Shown: positions 1 to 5,645, counted from the stretch's first letter. The stretch: 6,089 nt of DNA from Candidatus Tectimicrobiota bacterium (GCA_016193065.1 JACPSX010000035.1:1-6089); one strand, 5' to 3'. Notes: generated by a model not told the origin, from the sequence alone. A program made the numbers and translations.

Positions 1-584
1 TCGATGGCCAGGTTCAGCTCATCGACGCGGGCGGAAATGGCGGGCTCGTCAATTTGAATGAATCGGGCGCCGGCCGCTTCCAGCTCCTGAGCCTCCAGGC
101 GGATCACCTCCGCCCAGGCCTGCGCCGCCCGGGCCCGGTTCGGATAATATTCGTTGAAGGACCAGTCCATCAGTGTGTAGGGGCCGGTCAGCATGCCGAT
201 GATGGGCCGGGAGGTCAGGCTCTGCGCAAATTGGAACCACTCCACCGTGATGGAACGGGGCCGCTCGATGGGGCCCACGATGATCGGCTTCTTGTAGTAG
301 CGGTTGCCGTAAGAGCGCACCGGCTCGCTGATGACGCAGCCCTTGATGTTCTCGGCGAAATACGTGGCCATGTCGCCGCGGTACATCTCTCCGTCCACCA
401 GGAGATCGTAATCCATCTCCTCCTGGGTGCGGATCCAGAATTCCGTGGCTTCCCTCTCCAGTTTGTTGAGCTCCTGAGGGGAGATTTTCCCTTTCTGAAA
501 CAGAGCGCGAGCCTTCATGAGGTTTTCCGGCTTGGGGAAACTGCCCACGGAAGTGGTCGGTAACTTTGGGGACAGTGGTCTCAT
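1..584 (-). CDS. MetE-family (core-type) methionine synthase-like methyltransferase, 3' end outside the window
   Basis: Reverse-strand translation from the ATG at 584 gives 194 residues before the window ends. Near the N-terminus is TTSVGSFPKPENL, the homocysteine-loop signature of the MetE C-terminal domain. Further on are VDGEMYRGDM, LTGPYTLMDWS and, close to the edge, IQIDEPAI, whose Asp contacts the homocysteine amino group in MetE. No N-terminal MetE duplication is present, so this is the short core form. Such proteins make methionine by moving a methyl group to zinc-bound homocysteine; short forms often use a methyl-corrinoid protein instead of methyl-folate (family knowledge). The zinc-ligand half lies beyond the window, so activity cannot be judged. 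The start overlaps the preceding stop as ATGA, implying translational coupling with the paralogue at 581-1543. It could also be a related zinc methyltransferase with another thiol substrate. Confidence 0.88.
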   Translation of the reverse strand, partial: MRPLSPKLPTTSVGSFPKPENLMKARALFQKGKISPQELNKLEREATEFWIRTQEEMDYDLLVDGEMYRGDMATYFAENIKGCVISEPVRSYGNRYYKKPIIVGPIERPRSITVEWFQFAQSLTSRPIIGMLTGPYTLMDWSFNEYYPNRARAAQAWAEVIRLEAQELEAAGARFIQIDEPAISARVDELNLAI

Positions 585-1543
585 CCCTTGACTCCCTCGA
601 ATTCCCGGACCAGTGTGACTAGATTCCGGACTTTGTTGCGGCAGCGATCCAGGGGCAAGAATTCCAGGTTCGCGCTGGGGGCAACGGAAAGCGAGCCGGG
701 TTTCACAGCGGTGAGGATTTGCTCCAGGGCCTGGAAGATCTCGTCCCGGGACTCGAGGCGGGTATTCCTGGCGTCCATGATCCCGGCCAGGAAACGGCGG
801 TCCAGGGAGCGTCCTTTGAGGAGCCGGGCCGCGTCCGGGGTATAGGTGAAATCAAAGCCGACCTCCTCTACCGGAAAATCGAGGAGGTCGTTTAAGACGG
901 GAGTTGCGTCTCCAAAATAGAAATAAAGTGTGGTGCTGGCCCGGATCCCCTCGAAGAGGCGCTTCATGGCCCTCTGGAACCGGGGCATCTCTTCGGGGAA
1001 CTGCAGGATCGCGGGTTCGTTCACGTGCAGGAACTTGACCCCCTGCGCCTGTAGGGTCAGGAGTTCCGCGTTGAGAGACGTGGAGAGATCCTCCAAGAAA
1101 TCGTCTTCTCGGGGATAAGCGGGGGCCGAGGAAAGTTTGGACAGGGTAAACGGACCGGTCACGATCACTTTTATCGGAACGGGGGAGCAGGAGCTGGCAA
1201 ACTGGAAATCGCTGACCAGAACCGGGGCCTTCCAGGAGACCTTCCCCTGGGCGATGGGCTTGCGGTAGTAAACGTTCGTATCGAAATAGCGCACCAGGCC
1301 GTTGACCGTGACCCCGGCAAGCCCCTTGGCGAGATAAGTCACCTCATCGTCCCAGCGCACGCAGCCGTCCGAGACCAGGTCCAGCCCCAGCCCCGCTTGC
1401 TCCTCGATGGTGAGGCGGGTGACTTCTTTATAGGTCTGATCCAGCGCCCCGGGACCCTGGCGGTCTGCCTCTCGAAGAGCCCGGCGCAATTTCTGATCAC
1501 CAATTGTCTTGGGGTATCCCCCCACCACAGTTGTCCGGATCAT
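581..1543 (-). CDS. MetE-like protein with a lost zinc site, probable non-canonical partner of the next gene
   Basis: A protein of 320 residues with ATG at 1543, preceded by AAGGA 7 bases upstream. It has the whole MetE C-terminal TIM-barrel layout: TTVVGGYPK (4-12), VSDGCVRWDDE (57-67), VTGPFTLSK (128-136), LHVNEPAIL (172-180), and GIMDARNTRLES (254-265) near the end. Key residues are replaced when aligned by motif: the HxC zinc pair is Y207/Y209 (LYFYFG), the third ligand Glu is D231, the last ligand Cys is A291 (APSANLEF), the catalytic His is R259, the homocysteine Asp is N175, and the Ser of the GSFP loop is Gly. The frame is intact and fold motifs are kept, so this is not a decayed gene. 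I infer a non-catalytic or repurposed subunit, perhaps pairing with the product of 1-584. Name and substrate are unknown; a UroD-fold relative is the main alternative. Confidence 0.85.
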   Translation of the reverse strand: MIRTTVVGGYPKTIGDQKLRRALREADRQGPGALDQTYKEVTRLTIEEQAGLGLDLVSDGCVRWDDEVTYLAKGLAGVTVNGLVRYFDTNVYYRKPIAQGKVSWKAPVLVSDFQFASSCSPVPIKVIVTGPFTLSKLSSAPAYPREDDFLEDLSTSLNAELLTLQAQGVKFLHVNEPAILQFPEEMPRFQRAMKRLFEGIRASTTLYFYFGDATPVLNDLLDFPVEEVGFDFTYTPDAARLLKGRSLDRRFLAGIMDARNTRLESRDEIFQALEQILTAVKPGSLSVAPSANLEFLPLDRCRNKVRNLVTLVREFEGVKG

Positions 1544-1631
1544 TAGGATTTCCTTGACTCAGTGGATTTATTTTACGCCTTGATGGGCCCTCTTTGCCGG
1601 CCCGATCTGGCAGGGTTCGTTCAGGGGGTAG

Positions 1632-1660
1632 AGCATACCAGCGGTCTGCCCGTAAAACAA
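1632..1660 (-). promoter_or_regulatory. candidate promoter for the MetE-like pair
   Basis: On the minus strand TTGTTT (1655-1660) and TATGCT (1632-1637) are separated by 17 bases. The -35 box matches consensus at only 3 of 6 positions and the -10 box at 4 of 6. It would give a leader of about 80 bases before the ATG at 1543. I see no SAM or cobalamin riboswitch in the leader. Confidence 0.3.
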
Positions 1661-1746
1661 CCTGAAAATTCCCGTCTTTGACCTTGACCGGGACCGGGAG
1701 TTTCAGTAAAAACTGAGGAGCCGACCGAGAGGAAGCGGAGGACAAA

Positions 1747-1944
1747 ATGACACTCCAGGAATTCTATGGGATTTGCGACCGCGTGGAAAAGCAGGAAACC
1801 GTTTATCTGGAGCGAGACGATGGCCTTAAGGCGAAGGTGCTGGGAACGTTGCGGGGGGCCCAGTCCTTTTGGGTCGAGGTATGGGGCTCGGGAAAACTCG
1901 AAGCCTGGCACCACCAGGAGGTAAAAGGGGAGACGAAACCGTAA
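1747..1944 (+). CDS. small hypothetical protein, 65 residues
   Basis: The ATG at 1747 is preceded by GGAGG with good spacing, which is the main reason to believe it. The product is charged and tryptophan-containing. A short N-terminal helix (TLQEFYGICDRVEKQ) is followed by what look like beta strands (ETVYLERDD, LKAKVLGTL, SFWVEVW, LEAWHHQEV), which would suit a small beta-barrel. There is no signal peptide or membrane segment. It is divergent from the MetE-like pair (204 bases between starts) and convergent with the propeller gene at 2040. A weak promoter match, TTGACC at 1684 with TAAAAA 17 bases on, lies upstream. I do not recognise the family and assign no function. Confidence 0.55.
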   Translation: MTLQEFYGICDRVEKQETVYLERDDGLKAKVLGTLRGAQSFWVEVWGSGKLEAWHHQEVKGETKP

Positions 1945-2039
1945 CCTCTGTTCGCCGCCGCCTTCTGCCGGAAGAATTCCCACCTCCTTATAGCCGCAAG
2001 CCTCCGGCGGTTAGTCTTGCACTGAGGATCCGAGAAAAA

Positions 2040-3290
2040 TCAGTGAGCTGGATTGATCTGTCCCGACATCCTCCCCTCGGGCAAGTCGATCACCGCAATG
2101 GCGTTGGCGTGAGAGCAAGCCACATAGGCGCGCTTTCCGCTCGGGTCAAAGGCGATGTGCGAAGCCCCGCCTCCGATTTGGAGCCTGGCAGCAACCTCTC
2201 TTGTGGAAGTGTCAATCAAGGCGCATTCCCCCGAGCCAAAACAGGCAACCACCAGGAATTGCCCATCGGGGGAGAGCTCGATCCCGTGCGGATAGGAACC
2301 CACCGGAATGCGGCCCAGGCGCCGCCAATCCTTGGTCTCGATGACCGCCACCTCATCGGCCAGAAAATTGGAGACGTAGAGAAATTTCCCGTTGGGATTC
2401 AGGCGCGGCACGTGAGCCCCGGGGCCCGAGGGGGCCGAGACCACGACGGCCTGGCTGCGGGTATCGATCACCGTGATTCCGTTGGCAAAGGAGGTGGCCA
2501 CCAGAGCGTAGCGACCGTCCTCGGTGAAGGTGAGATGAGAAGCGCCGAGCCCCGAGGGAATCCGTTTGACGACTTGCGCAGTGGAAAGATCGACCACACA
2601 GACTTCTCCCGAGACCGCGCAGGGGATGTAGGCGTATCGACCATCTGGGGTGACAGAGGGATCATGGGGCCCCTGACCGACAGGGAGGGTTTTCTCGCCA
2701 CTGACGGAAGTGGCGTCGATAATGCTCACGTCACCGGACTGAGGACCTGTGACGACAATGAATTTCCCGTCGGGAGAGACGCAGGGGAGCTGCGGGCCTT
2801 TAGCCACGCCAACCGTTCCCACCTTTTCCCGGCGGGTGGTCTCGATCACTGACACGTCGTTGGAGACTGAATTTGCCACGTAGACGAAGCGGCCGTCGGG
2901 GCTCAAAGCGAGGTGAGATGCCCCCTCTCCGGTTTTGATCCTGCCCAGTGTTTTTCCACTTGAGGCCTCAAAGACCCACAGGCTCTCCCGGCGGTCCGCC
3001 GAGTAAATGATCTTCCCGTCAGGGCTGGTCTTCAGGTCGTGCAGGCCGATGCCCGTCTCCAGGGGTGGATATTCGCTGTGCCGGACTGCAACTTCCCACT
3101 CTCCTTCCTTCTCTTGGATCTGGTACTTATAGCCAGCTTCCAGGAGGTTCATGCAGGGGCCGTAGGGCTCCTCAGGGAAGGCGACCGTTAGGGTGTGCCC
3201 GGAGGGTAAGCCGCCCAGGGTGCGGCGTAGGGCGGCGGCCCACTGGGCCCGGTCGGTGGATCGCATGTCAAGTCGGGCTTCGGTATCCAT
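2040..3290 (-). CDS. DUF2249-like domain fused to an eight-blade YVTN beta-propeller
   Basis: A protein of 416 residues; the ATG at 3290 follows a GGGGGAG ribosome site 7 bases upstream. Residues 5-72 resemble DUF2249, a TusA-like fold: LDMR opening, LGGLPSGHTLTV, then LLEAGYKYQIQEKEGEWEV. The Cys-Pro of true TusA sulfur carriers is missing. Residues 82-416 are eight repeats of about 42 residues with the YVTN pattern: S-P-D-G-(K/R) turn, YVAN-like strand, V-x-V-I-D/E strand and a closing G. Eight repeats match the blade number of the cytochrome d1 domain. Seven repeats start with a His (84, 126, 209, 252, 293, 335, 378); the third has Gln167. With no signal peptide it is presumably cytoplasmic, whereas many YVTN proteins are exported. 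Such propellers bind ligands or proteins; which one is unknown here. It stands alone, facing away from the tRNA genes. Confidence 0.9.
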   Translation of the reverse strand: MDTEARLDMRSTDRAQWAAALRRTLGGLPSGHTLTVAFPEEPYGPCMNLLEAGYKYQIQEKEGEWEVAVRHSEYPPLETGIGLHDLKTSPDGKIIYSADRRESLWVFEASSGKTLGRIKTGEGASHLALSPDGRFVYVANSVSNDVSVIETTRREKVGTVGVAKGPQLPCVSPDGKFIVVTGPQSGDVSIIDATSVSGEKTLPVGQGPHDPSVTPDGRYAYIPCAVSGEVCVVDLSTAQVVKRIPSGLGASHLTFTEDGRYALVATSFANGITVIDTRSQAVVVSAPSGPGAHVPRLNPNGKFLYVSNFLADEVAVIETKDWRRLGRIPVGSYPHGIELSPDGQFLVVACFGSGECALIDTSTREVAARLQIGGGASHIAFDPSGKRAYVACSHANAIAVIDLPEGRMSGQINPAH

Positions 3291-3374
3291 GGTTTTCTCC
3301 CCCTCGGAGCTTGAGGATTCGCTGCGGTTCAGCGGGCGCTCGTCCCTTCGTTTCAGTCAGGCGGGTGAAGCGAT

Positions 3375-3418
3375 GAAAACCCTAGCCTCTCCTCGGGGTG
3401 GAAGTCAACAGGGTTTTC
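3375..3418. repeat. perfect 9-bp inverted repeat between the propeller gene and the tRNA promoter
   Basis: GAAAACCCT (3375-3383) and AGGGTTTTC (3410-3418) are exact complements with 26 bases between them. They lie 85 bases before the propeller start (minus strand) and 22 bases upstream of the tRNA -35 box (plus strand). On the minus strand the spacer contains TTGACT (3403-3408), a possible -35 with only a poor -10 following, so the arms could be an operator for the propeller gene. A transcription-stopping hairpin is the alternative, but no T-tract follows either arm. Confidence 0.5.
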
Positions 3419-3439
3419 GCTGGCTTGGGCTTGCGATCC

Positions 3440-3468
3440 TTGACACTGGTGGGGGGGTTAAGTATAGT
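3440..3468 (+). promoter_or_regulatory. strong sigma-70-type promoter of the tRNA-Val/tRNA-Asp unit
   Basis: A perfect TTGACA (3440-3445), a 17-base spacer and TATAGT (3463-3468, five of six matches). Transcription would begin near 3475, a few bases before the mature 5' end of tRNA-Val at 3481. A G-run fills part of the spacer. Confidence 0.85.
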
Positions 3469-3480
3469 GGCCTTGGGTGC

Positions 3481-3556
3481 GGGCGGATAGCTCAGTTGGG
3501 AGAGCGCAGCCCTTACAAGGCTGAGGTCACAGGTTCGATCCCTGTTCCGCCTACCA
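3481..3556 (+). tRNA. tRNA-Val(UAC)
   Basis: 76 bases. Acceptor arms GGGCGGA and TCCGCCT pair with one G-T. The D-arm is GCTCAGTTGGGAGAGC. The anticodon arm is CAGCC-CTTACAA-GGCTG with anticodon TAC. The T-arm is ACAGG-TTCGATC-CCTGT. The discriminator is A and the CCA end is encoded (3554-3556). It lies directly behind the promoter at 3440 and 24 bases before tRNA-Asp, so the two are probably co-transcribed. Confidence 0.97.
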
Positions 3557-3580
3557 TGCCGTGCCTCCTCCCTTTTCGGT

Positions 3581-3657
3581 GGGGCCGTAGTTCAGTTGGT
3601 TAGAACGCTGGCCTGTCAAGCCAGAGGTCACGGGTTCAAGTCCCGTCGGCCCCGCCA
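3581..3657 (+). tRNA. tRNA-Asp(GUC)
   Basis: 77 bases. Acceptor arms GGGGCCG and CGGCCCC pair perfectly. The anticodon arm is CTGGC-CTGTCAA-GCCAG with anticodon GTC. The T-arm is ACGGG-TTCAAGT-CCCGT. The discriminator is G with encoded CCA (3655-3657). It is the last gene before the region with mobile-element character, and its 3' end is a plausible integration site. I found no second copy of its 3' end in the window. Confidence 0.97.
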
Positions 3658-3670
3658 TCAAATCCCCAAG

Positions 3671-3700
3671 AACCGATTGAGAAATCAGAGGTTTCGTTTT
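3671..3700 (+). terminator. possible weak terminator after tRNA-Asp
   Basis: AACC-GATT pairs with AATC-aga-GGTT (3671-3693) around a GAGA loop, then TCGTTTT follows. The stem is short, AT-rich and interrupted by a 3-base bulge, so it is only a candidate for ending the tRNA transcript. Confidence 0.3.
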
Positions 3701-3932
3701 CTCCTTCGTCAGGGTCGGTCTGGCCAAATCTGCCTCTGTCGGGAATCTTTTGGCGCAAATCTGGCGCAAGAGAAAACTTCCCGAACAGATTTCCGAGTGC
3801 GGGGAATTCCAAAACGCCTCCCGAAACGCCCCCCGAAACCGTTTTGGCTCGCAACTCTCGGTTAGAAGAAGGCGCTCTCGGAATCTCTGCCCCCCGACTT
3901 TTTAGGTCGCCTCCTTCTCGTCGGCTCCATAA
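3701..3932. other. gene-free stretch with short repeats between tRNA-Asp and the ATPase remnant
   Basis: No reading frame here has a plausible start and family resemblance. TGGCGCAA occurs twice 11 bases apart (3751-3758 and 3762-3769). Two 12-base units, CGCCTCCCGAAA and CGCCCCCCGAAA (3815-3838, 11 of 12 identical), sit in tandem inside an inverted repeat. Around 3896-3940 the +1 and other frames read FLGRLL and LHKFT, which might be frameshifted remains of the ATPase described next; this is too short to be sure. Confidence 0.4.
3809..3847. repeat. 8-bp inverted repeat enclosing two tandem 12-base units
   Basis: CCAAAACG (3809-3816) and CGTTTTGG (3840-3847) are exact complements around a 23-base C-rich spacer made mostly of two near-identical 12-mers. 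There is no T-run after it on either strand, so an ordinary terminator is unlikely. It lies 150 bases from the tRNA-Asp 3' end and could be an integrase or excisionase arm site (inference). Confidence 0.4.
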
Positions 3933-4208
3933 GTTCACCCGCGCCAAACCCTCCTGGCGCCCACCTTGGCTCATCAGTTTCCTTCCCAACTCCCCCAGGG
4001 GCTCCAGGACGAGATCTTCGGGAATGTAGCCTCCATCGTTGCTTTCAACCTGAGCGCCAAGGATGCTTCGGCGGTGCGAAAGGAGTTCCTGGAGGATCCT
4101 CTTACGGAAGAGCCGGCCCGGCCGGTATCTCTGGAGACGCTCGTTGCTCTCAGGCCTGGCCAAGCTGTAGCACGGCTGGGCGGTGGGGCCTTTGCCCTTC
4201 GACAGTAA
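3933..4208 (+). pseudogene. C-terminal remnant of a HerA/VirD4-like DNA-translocating ATPase
   Basis: The frame is open from just after an in-frame stop (3930-3932) to TAA at 4206. The readable part runs TLLAPTLAHQF, SQLPQGLQDEIFGNVASIVA, FNLSAKDASAVRKEF, then VSLETLVALRPGQAVARLGG. This matches the C-terminal end of conjugative coupling or HerA-type P-loop ATPases, where a TLAHQ motif (the sensor Gln) is followed by GN-x-x-(T/S)-x-(V/I)-x-F, a DA pair and a closing 'L-x-x-L-x-P-G-x-A' segment. Walker A and B motifs should lie hundreds of codons earlier, but tRNA-Asp is under 300 bases upstream, so the N-terminal majority is gone. No ATG or ribosome site precedes it; TTG at 3966 is the only start-like codon. 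It points to a former conjugative or mobile element. Assignment rests on motif recall, not alignment. Confidence 0.6.
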
Positions 4209-4238
4209 AGCCCCTAGTTATGCACTGAGGGACACGAT

Positions 4239-5099
4239 ATGCCTCTATTCATAAGTTACTCTCACGCAGACAAGGACTTCGTCGACAGACTGGCAACACA
4301 ATTGGTCGCTCACAAGGTTAACGTCTGGCTTGATCGCTGGGAAATGCATGTTGGCGAGTCAATCATCGACCGAATCCAAAGAGCAATCATGGATGCGAGT
4401 GCGCTTCTTGTCATCCTTTCCCCTGAGTCGGTTGAGTCTGAATGGTGCAAGAAGGAACTGAACAGCGGGCTGATCCGCGAGTTGGAGGAACGGCAGATTG
4501 TAGTTCTACCAGTCCTCGTTCGTGACTGTACCATCCCTATGTTCCTTCGTGAAAAACTTTATGCGGATTTCCGTACAAATTTTGATGACGGCTTGCGAAC
4601 AATTCTAGAAGCTGTCGCGAAAGTGACAAATGAATGGCGGAACCGACTCGAAACACCAACATGGCACACTGATTGGGCGATAGACTGGGGAGAAACCGAC
4701 GAGGGCATAGCAATCCTTCGGCTTACTCTTGTGGAGGTGGCTGAGAATCAACCATATTCCGTTCTCACCGTCATCAGCCTGATTCCGGGGCCTTATGCCA
4801 ACGCATGGTATAGAGTCATGGCGGAACAAAGGCAGGAGGATGTTGCTCGACGTATGGTCGTCGAGGGGCTTTCTGCGGAATTAAAACGGATAGACTTTCG
4901 AGTCCTTCTTGAAGATCAATTCCCAAAATCTACGTCTATTCCGTTTTCCATCGAGTCCGGTGATTACACTGCCAATATAACCACTAGGTTGCTTGGAACC
5001 GATACCGGTAGGGATGTTTTGTTCGATACAGCACAGCAGATTGATGGCATCAAGACCCAAATGCAGTTGGCTGCAGCGCAACGACTGGAAAATGCATAA
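4239..5099 (+). CDS. TIR-domain protein with an unrecognised C-terminal domain
   Basis: A protein of 286 residues, ATG at 4239 with GAGG 8 bases upstream. Residues 3-125 are a TIR domain: FISYSHADKDFVDRLATQL (box 1), VWLDRWEMHVGESI (29-42), ALLVILSPESVESEWCKKEL (55-74) and a closing FRTNFDD. Glu73 of the S-x-W-C-x-x-E motif is the residue that hydrolyses NAD in active TIR enzymes, so catalysis is plausible. Residues 135-286 have alternating strands (ILRLTLVEV, SVLTVISLI, IDFRVLLED, SIPFSIES) and a final helix; I do not recognise them. There is no membrane segment. Bacterial TIR proteins often kill phage-infected cells by NAD loss (Thoeris and relatives), but no ThsA or Argonaute partner is visible here. 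GC is near 50% on inspected lines, against about 60% to the left, and it lies beside a mobile-element scar: probably acquired. Confidence 0.88.
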   Translation: MPLFISYSHADKDFVDRLATQLVAHKVNVWLDRWEMHVGESIIDRIQRAIMDASALLVILSPESVESEWCKKELNSGLIRELEERQIVVLPVLVRDCTIPMFLREKLYADFRTNFDDGLRTILEAVAKVTNEWRNRLETPTWHTDWAIDWGETDEGIAILRLTLVEVAENQPYSVLTVISLIPGPYANAWYRVMAEQRQEDVARRMVVEGLSAELKRIDFRVLLEDQFPKSTSIPFSIESGDYTANITTRLLGTDTGRDVLFDTAQQIDGIKTQMQLAAAQRLENA

Positions 5100-5108
5100 C
5101 TCCTATGA

Positions 5109-5645
5109 GGGTGTGCCCTACAAGCCACAGACACCTTACTGGTGAAAGTCCGGTCGTGGTAACCGCCAGCTTGCTCAAGATAGGTGCAACCTTGAGGTAA
5201 AAGTAAAAAGGCCCCTGTCCCTGGACACTGGGGGTAGGTATGGAAGGATCCAACCATTAGTGTCGAAAGGGGACAGGAGCCCAAAGCAGGGATCGACTTG
5301 ACGTCCCTGACATTGAAGAATCTCCGGAAGCATCTGGGTTCTCAAGATAAACCGGAGGAGTTTTTCGAGGCACTGGGGAAAGTTCCAGGGCAGTCGAACG
5401 CAGTTGGAAAGAAACTATAGAAATCTTAATTGAGAAGCGAAAGCGCTGTCAAGGAACTGCTTCCCGACTTGCGGTTTAATCAAAAGAGGCGGCTTCCTTA
5501 TCAAGGCGTTTTTGCTTTACCGGTCGCTTGAGCCCCGTGATCTACGGCGTGCTGCCGAGTGACCCCAGCGACGAGGGCGGCCCTCCCTTGCGGGGATTGC
5601 TCTCACGGAACTGCCGGAAGGTGGAACCCCTGCAAAGGAAGCCGC
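5109..5645 (+). ncRNA. highly structured RNA-like region, possible group II intron fragment
   Basis: It starts 10 bases after the TIR stop codon. GTGTG at 5111 fits the group II 5' consensus GUGYG. Successive helices follow: ACTGG-TGAAAGT-CCGGT (5138-5154), CTCAAG/CTTGAG (5174-5179 with 5191-5196), a nested long hairpin at 5210-5281, CTCCGG/CCGGAG with inner ATCT/AGAT (5322-5357), CTGGGG-AAAG-TTCCAG (5373-5388), and GC-GAAA-GC near 5440. An 11-bp helix, GCGGCTTCCTT (5489-5499) with its complement (5635-5645), closes a large domain. GTGAAAGTCC hairpins occur in domain I of many bacterial group II introns (recalled). Against this, no reverse transcriptase frame and no domain V with its AGC triad can be found. 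It may be a degraded or ORF-less intron piece, or an unrelated large RNA. Ends are approximate. Confidence 0.4.
5210..5281 (+). repeat. long nested hairpin, 12 + 6 base pairs
   Basis: Outer arms GGCCCCTGTCCC (5210-5221) and GGGACAGGAGCC (5270-5281) pair at 11 of 12 positions. After an internal loop (TG against GAAAG), GACACT (5224-5229) pairs perfectly with AGTGTC (5259-5264). The 29-base apical part holds the palindrome GGATCC and a GGT/ACC pair. No T-tract follows, so it is not an intrinsic terminator for the TIR gene. It is the strongest single helix of the structured region. Confidence 0.75.

Noticed and set aside
54-563. Plus-strand open frame of 169 codons
   Set aside because: It is the antisense shadow of the partial MetE-family gene at 1-584, which has recognisable motifs throughout.
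1945-2039. Small hairpins between the two convergent genes
   Set aside because: Stems are four to five pairs and no T-tract follows on either strand.
1869-2852. Long plus-strand open frame of 327 codons
   Set aside because: It lies mostly opposite the propeller gene, whose repeats, start and ribosome site are convincing; the plus-strand product has no family features.
3193-3865. Open frames running through both tRNA genes on either strand
   Set aside because: Their products are translated tRNA sequence, a common annotation artefact; the tRNA structures are complete.
3636-4163. Minus-strand open frame of 175 codons
   Set aside because: It begins opposite the ATPase remnant and runs into the tRNA-Asp 3' end; no ribosome site or family resemblance.
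5138-5160. GAAAGTCCGG resembling the 5' signature of RNase P RNA
   Set aside because: The other universally conserved RNase P segments, such as the ACAGAA-containing part and the 3' pairing strand, are not found in the next 400 bases.
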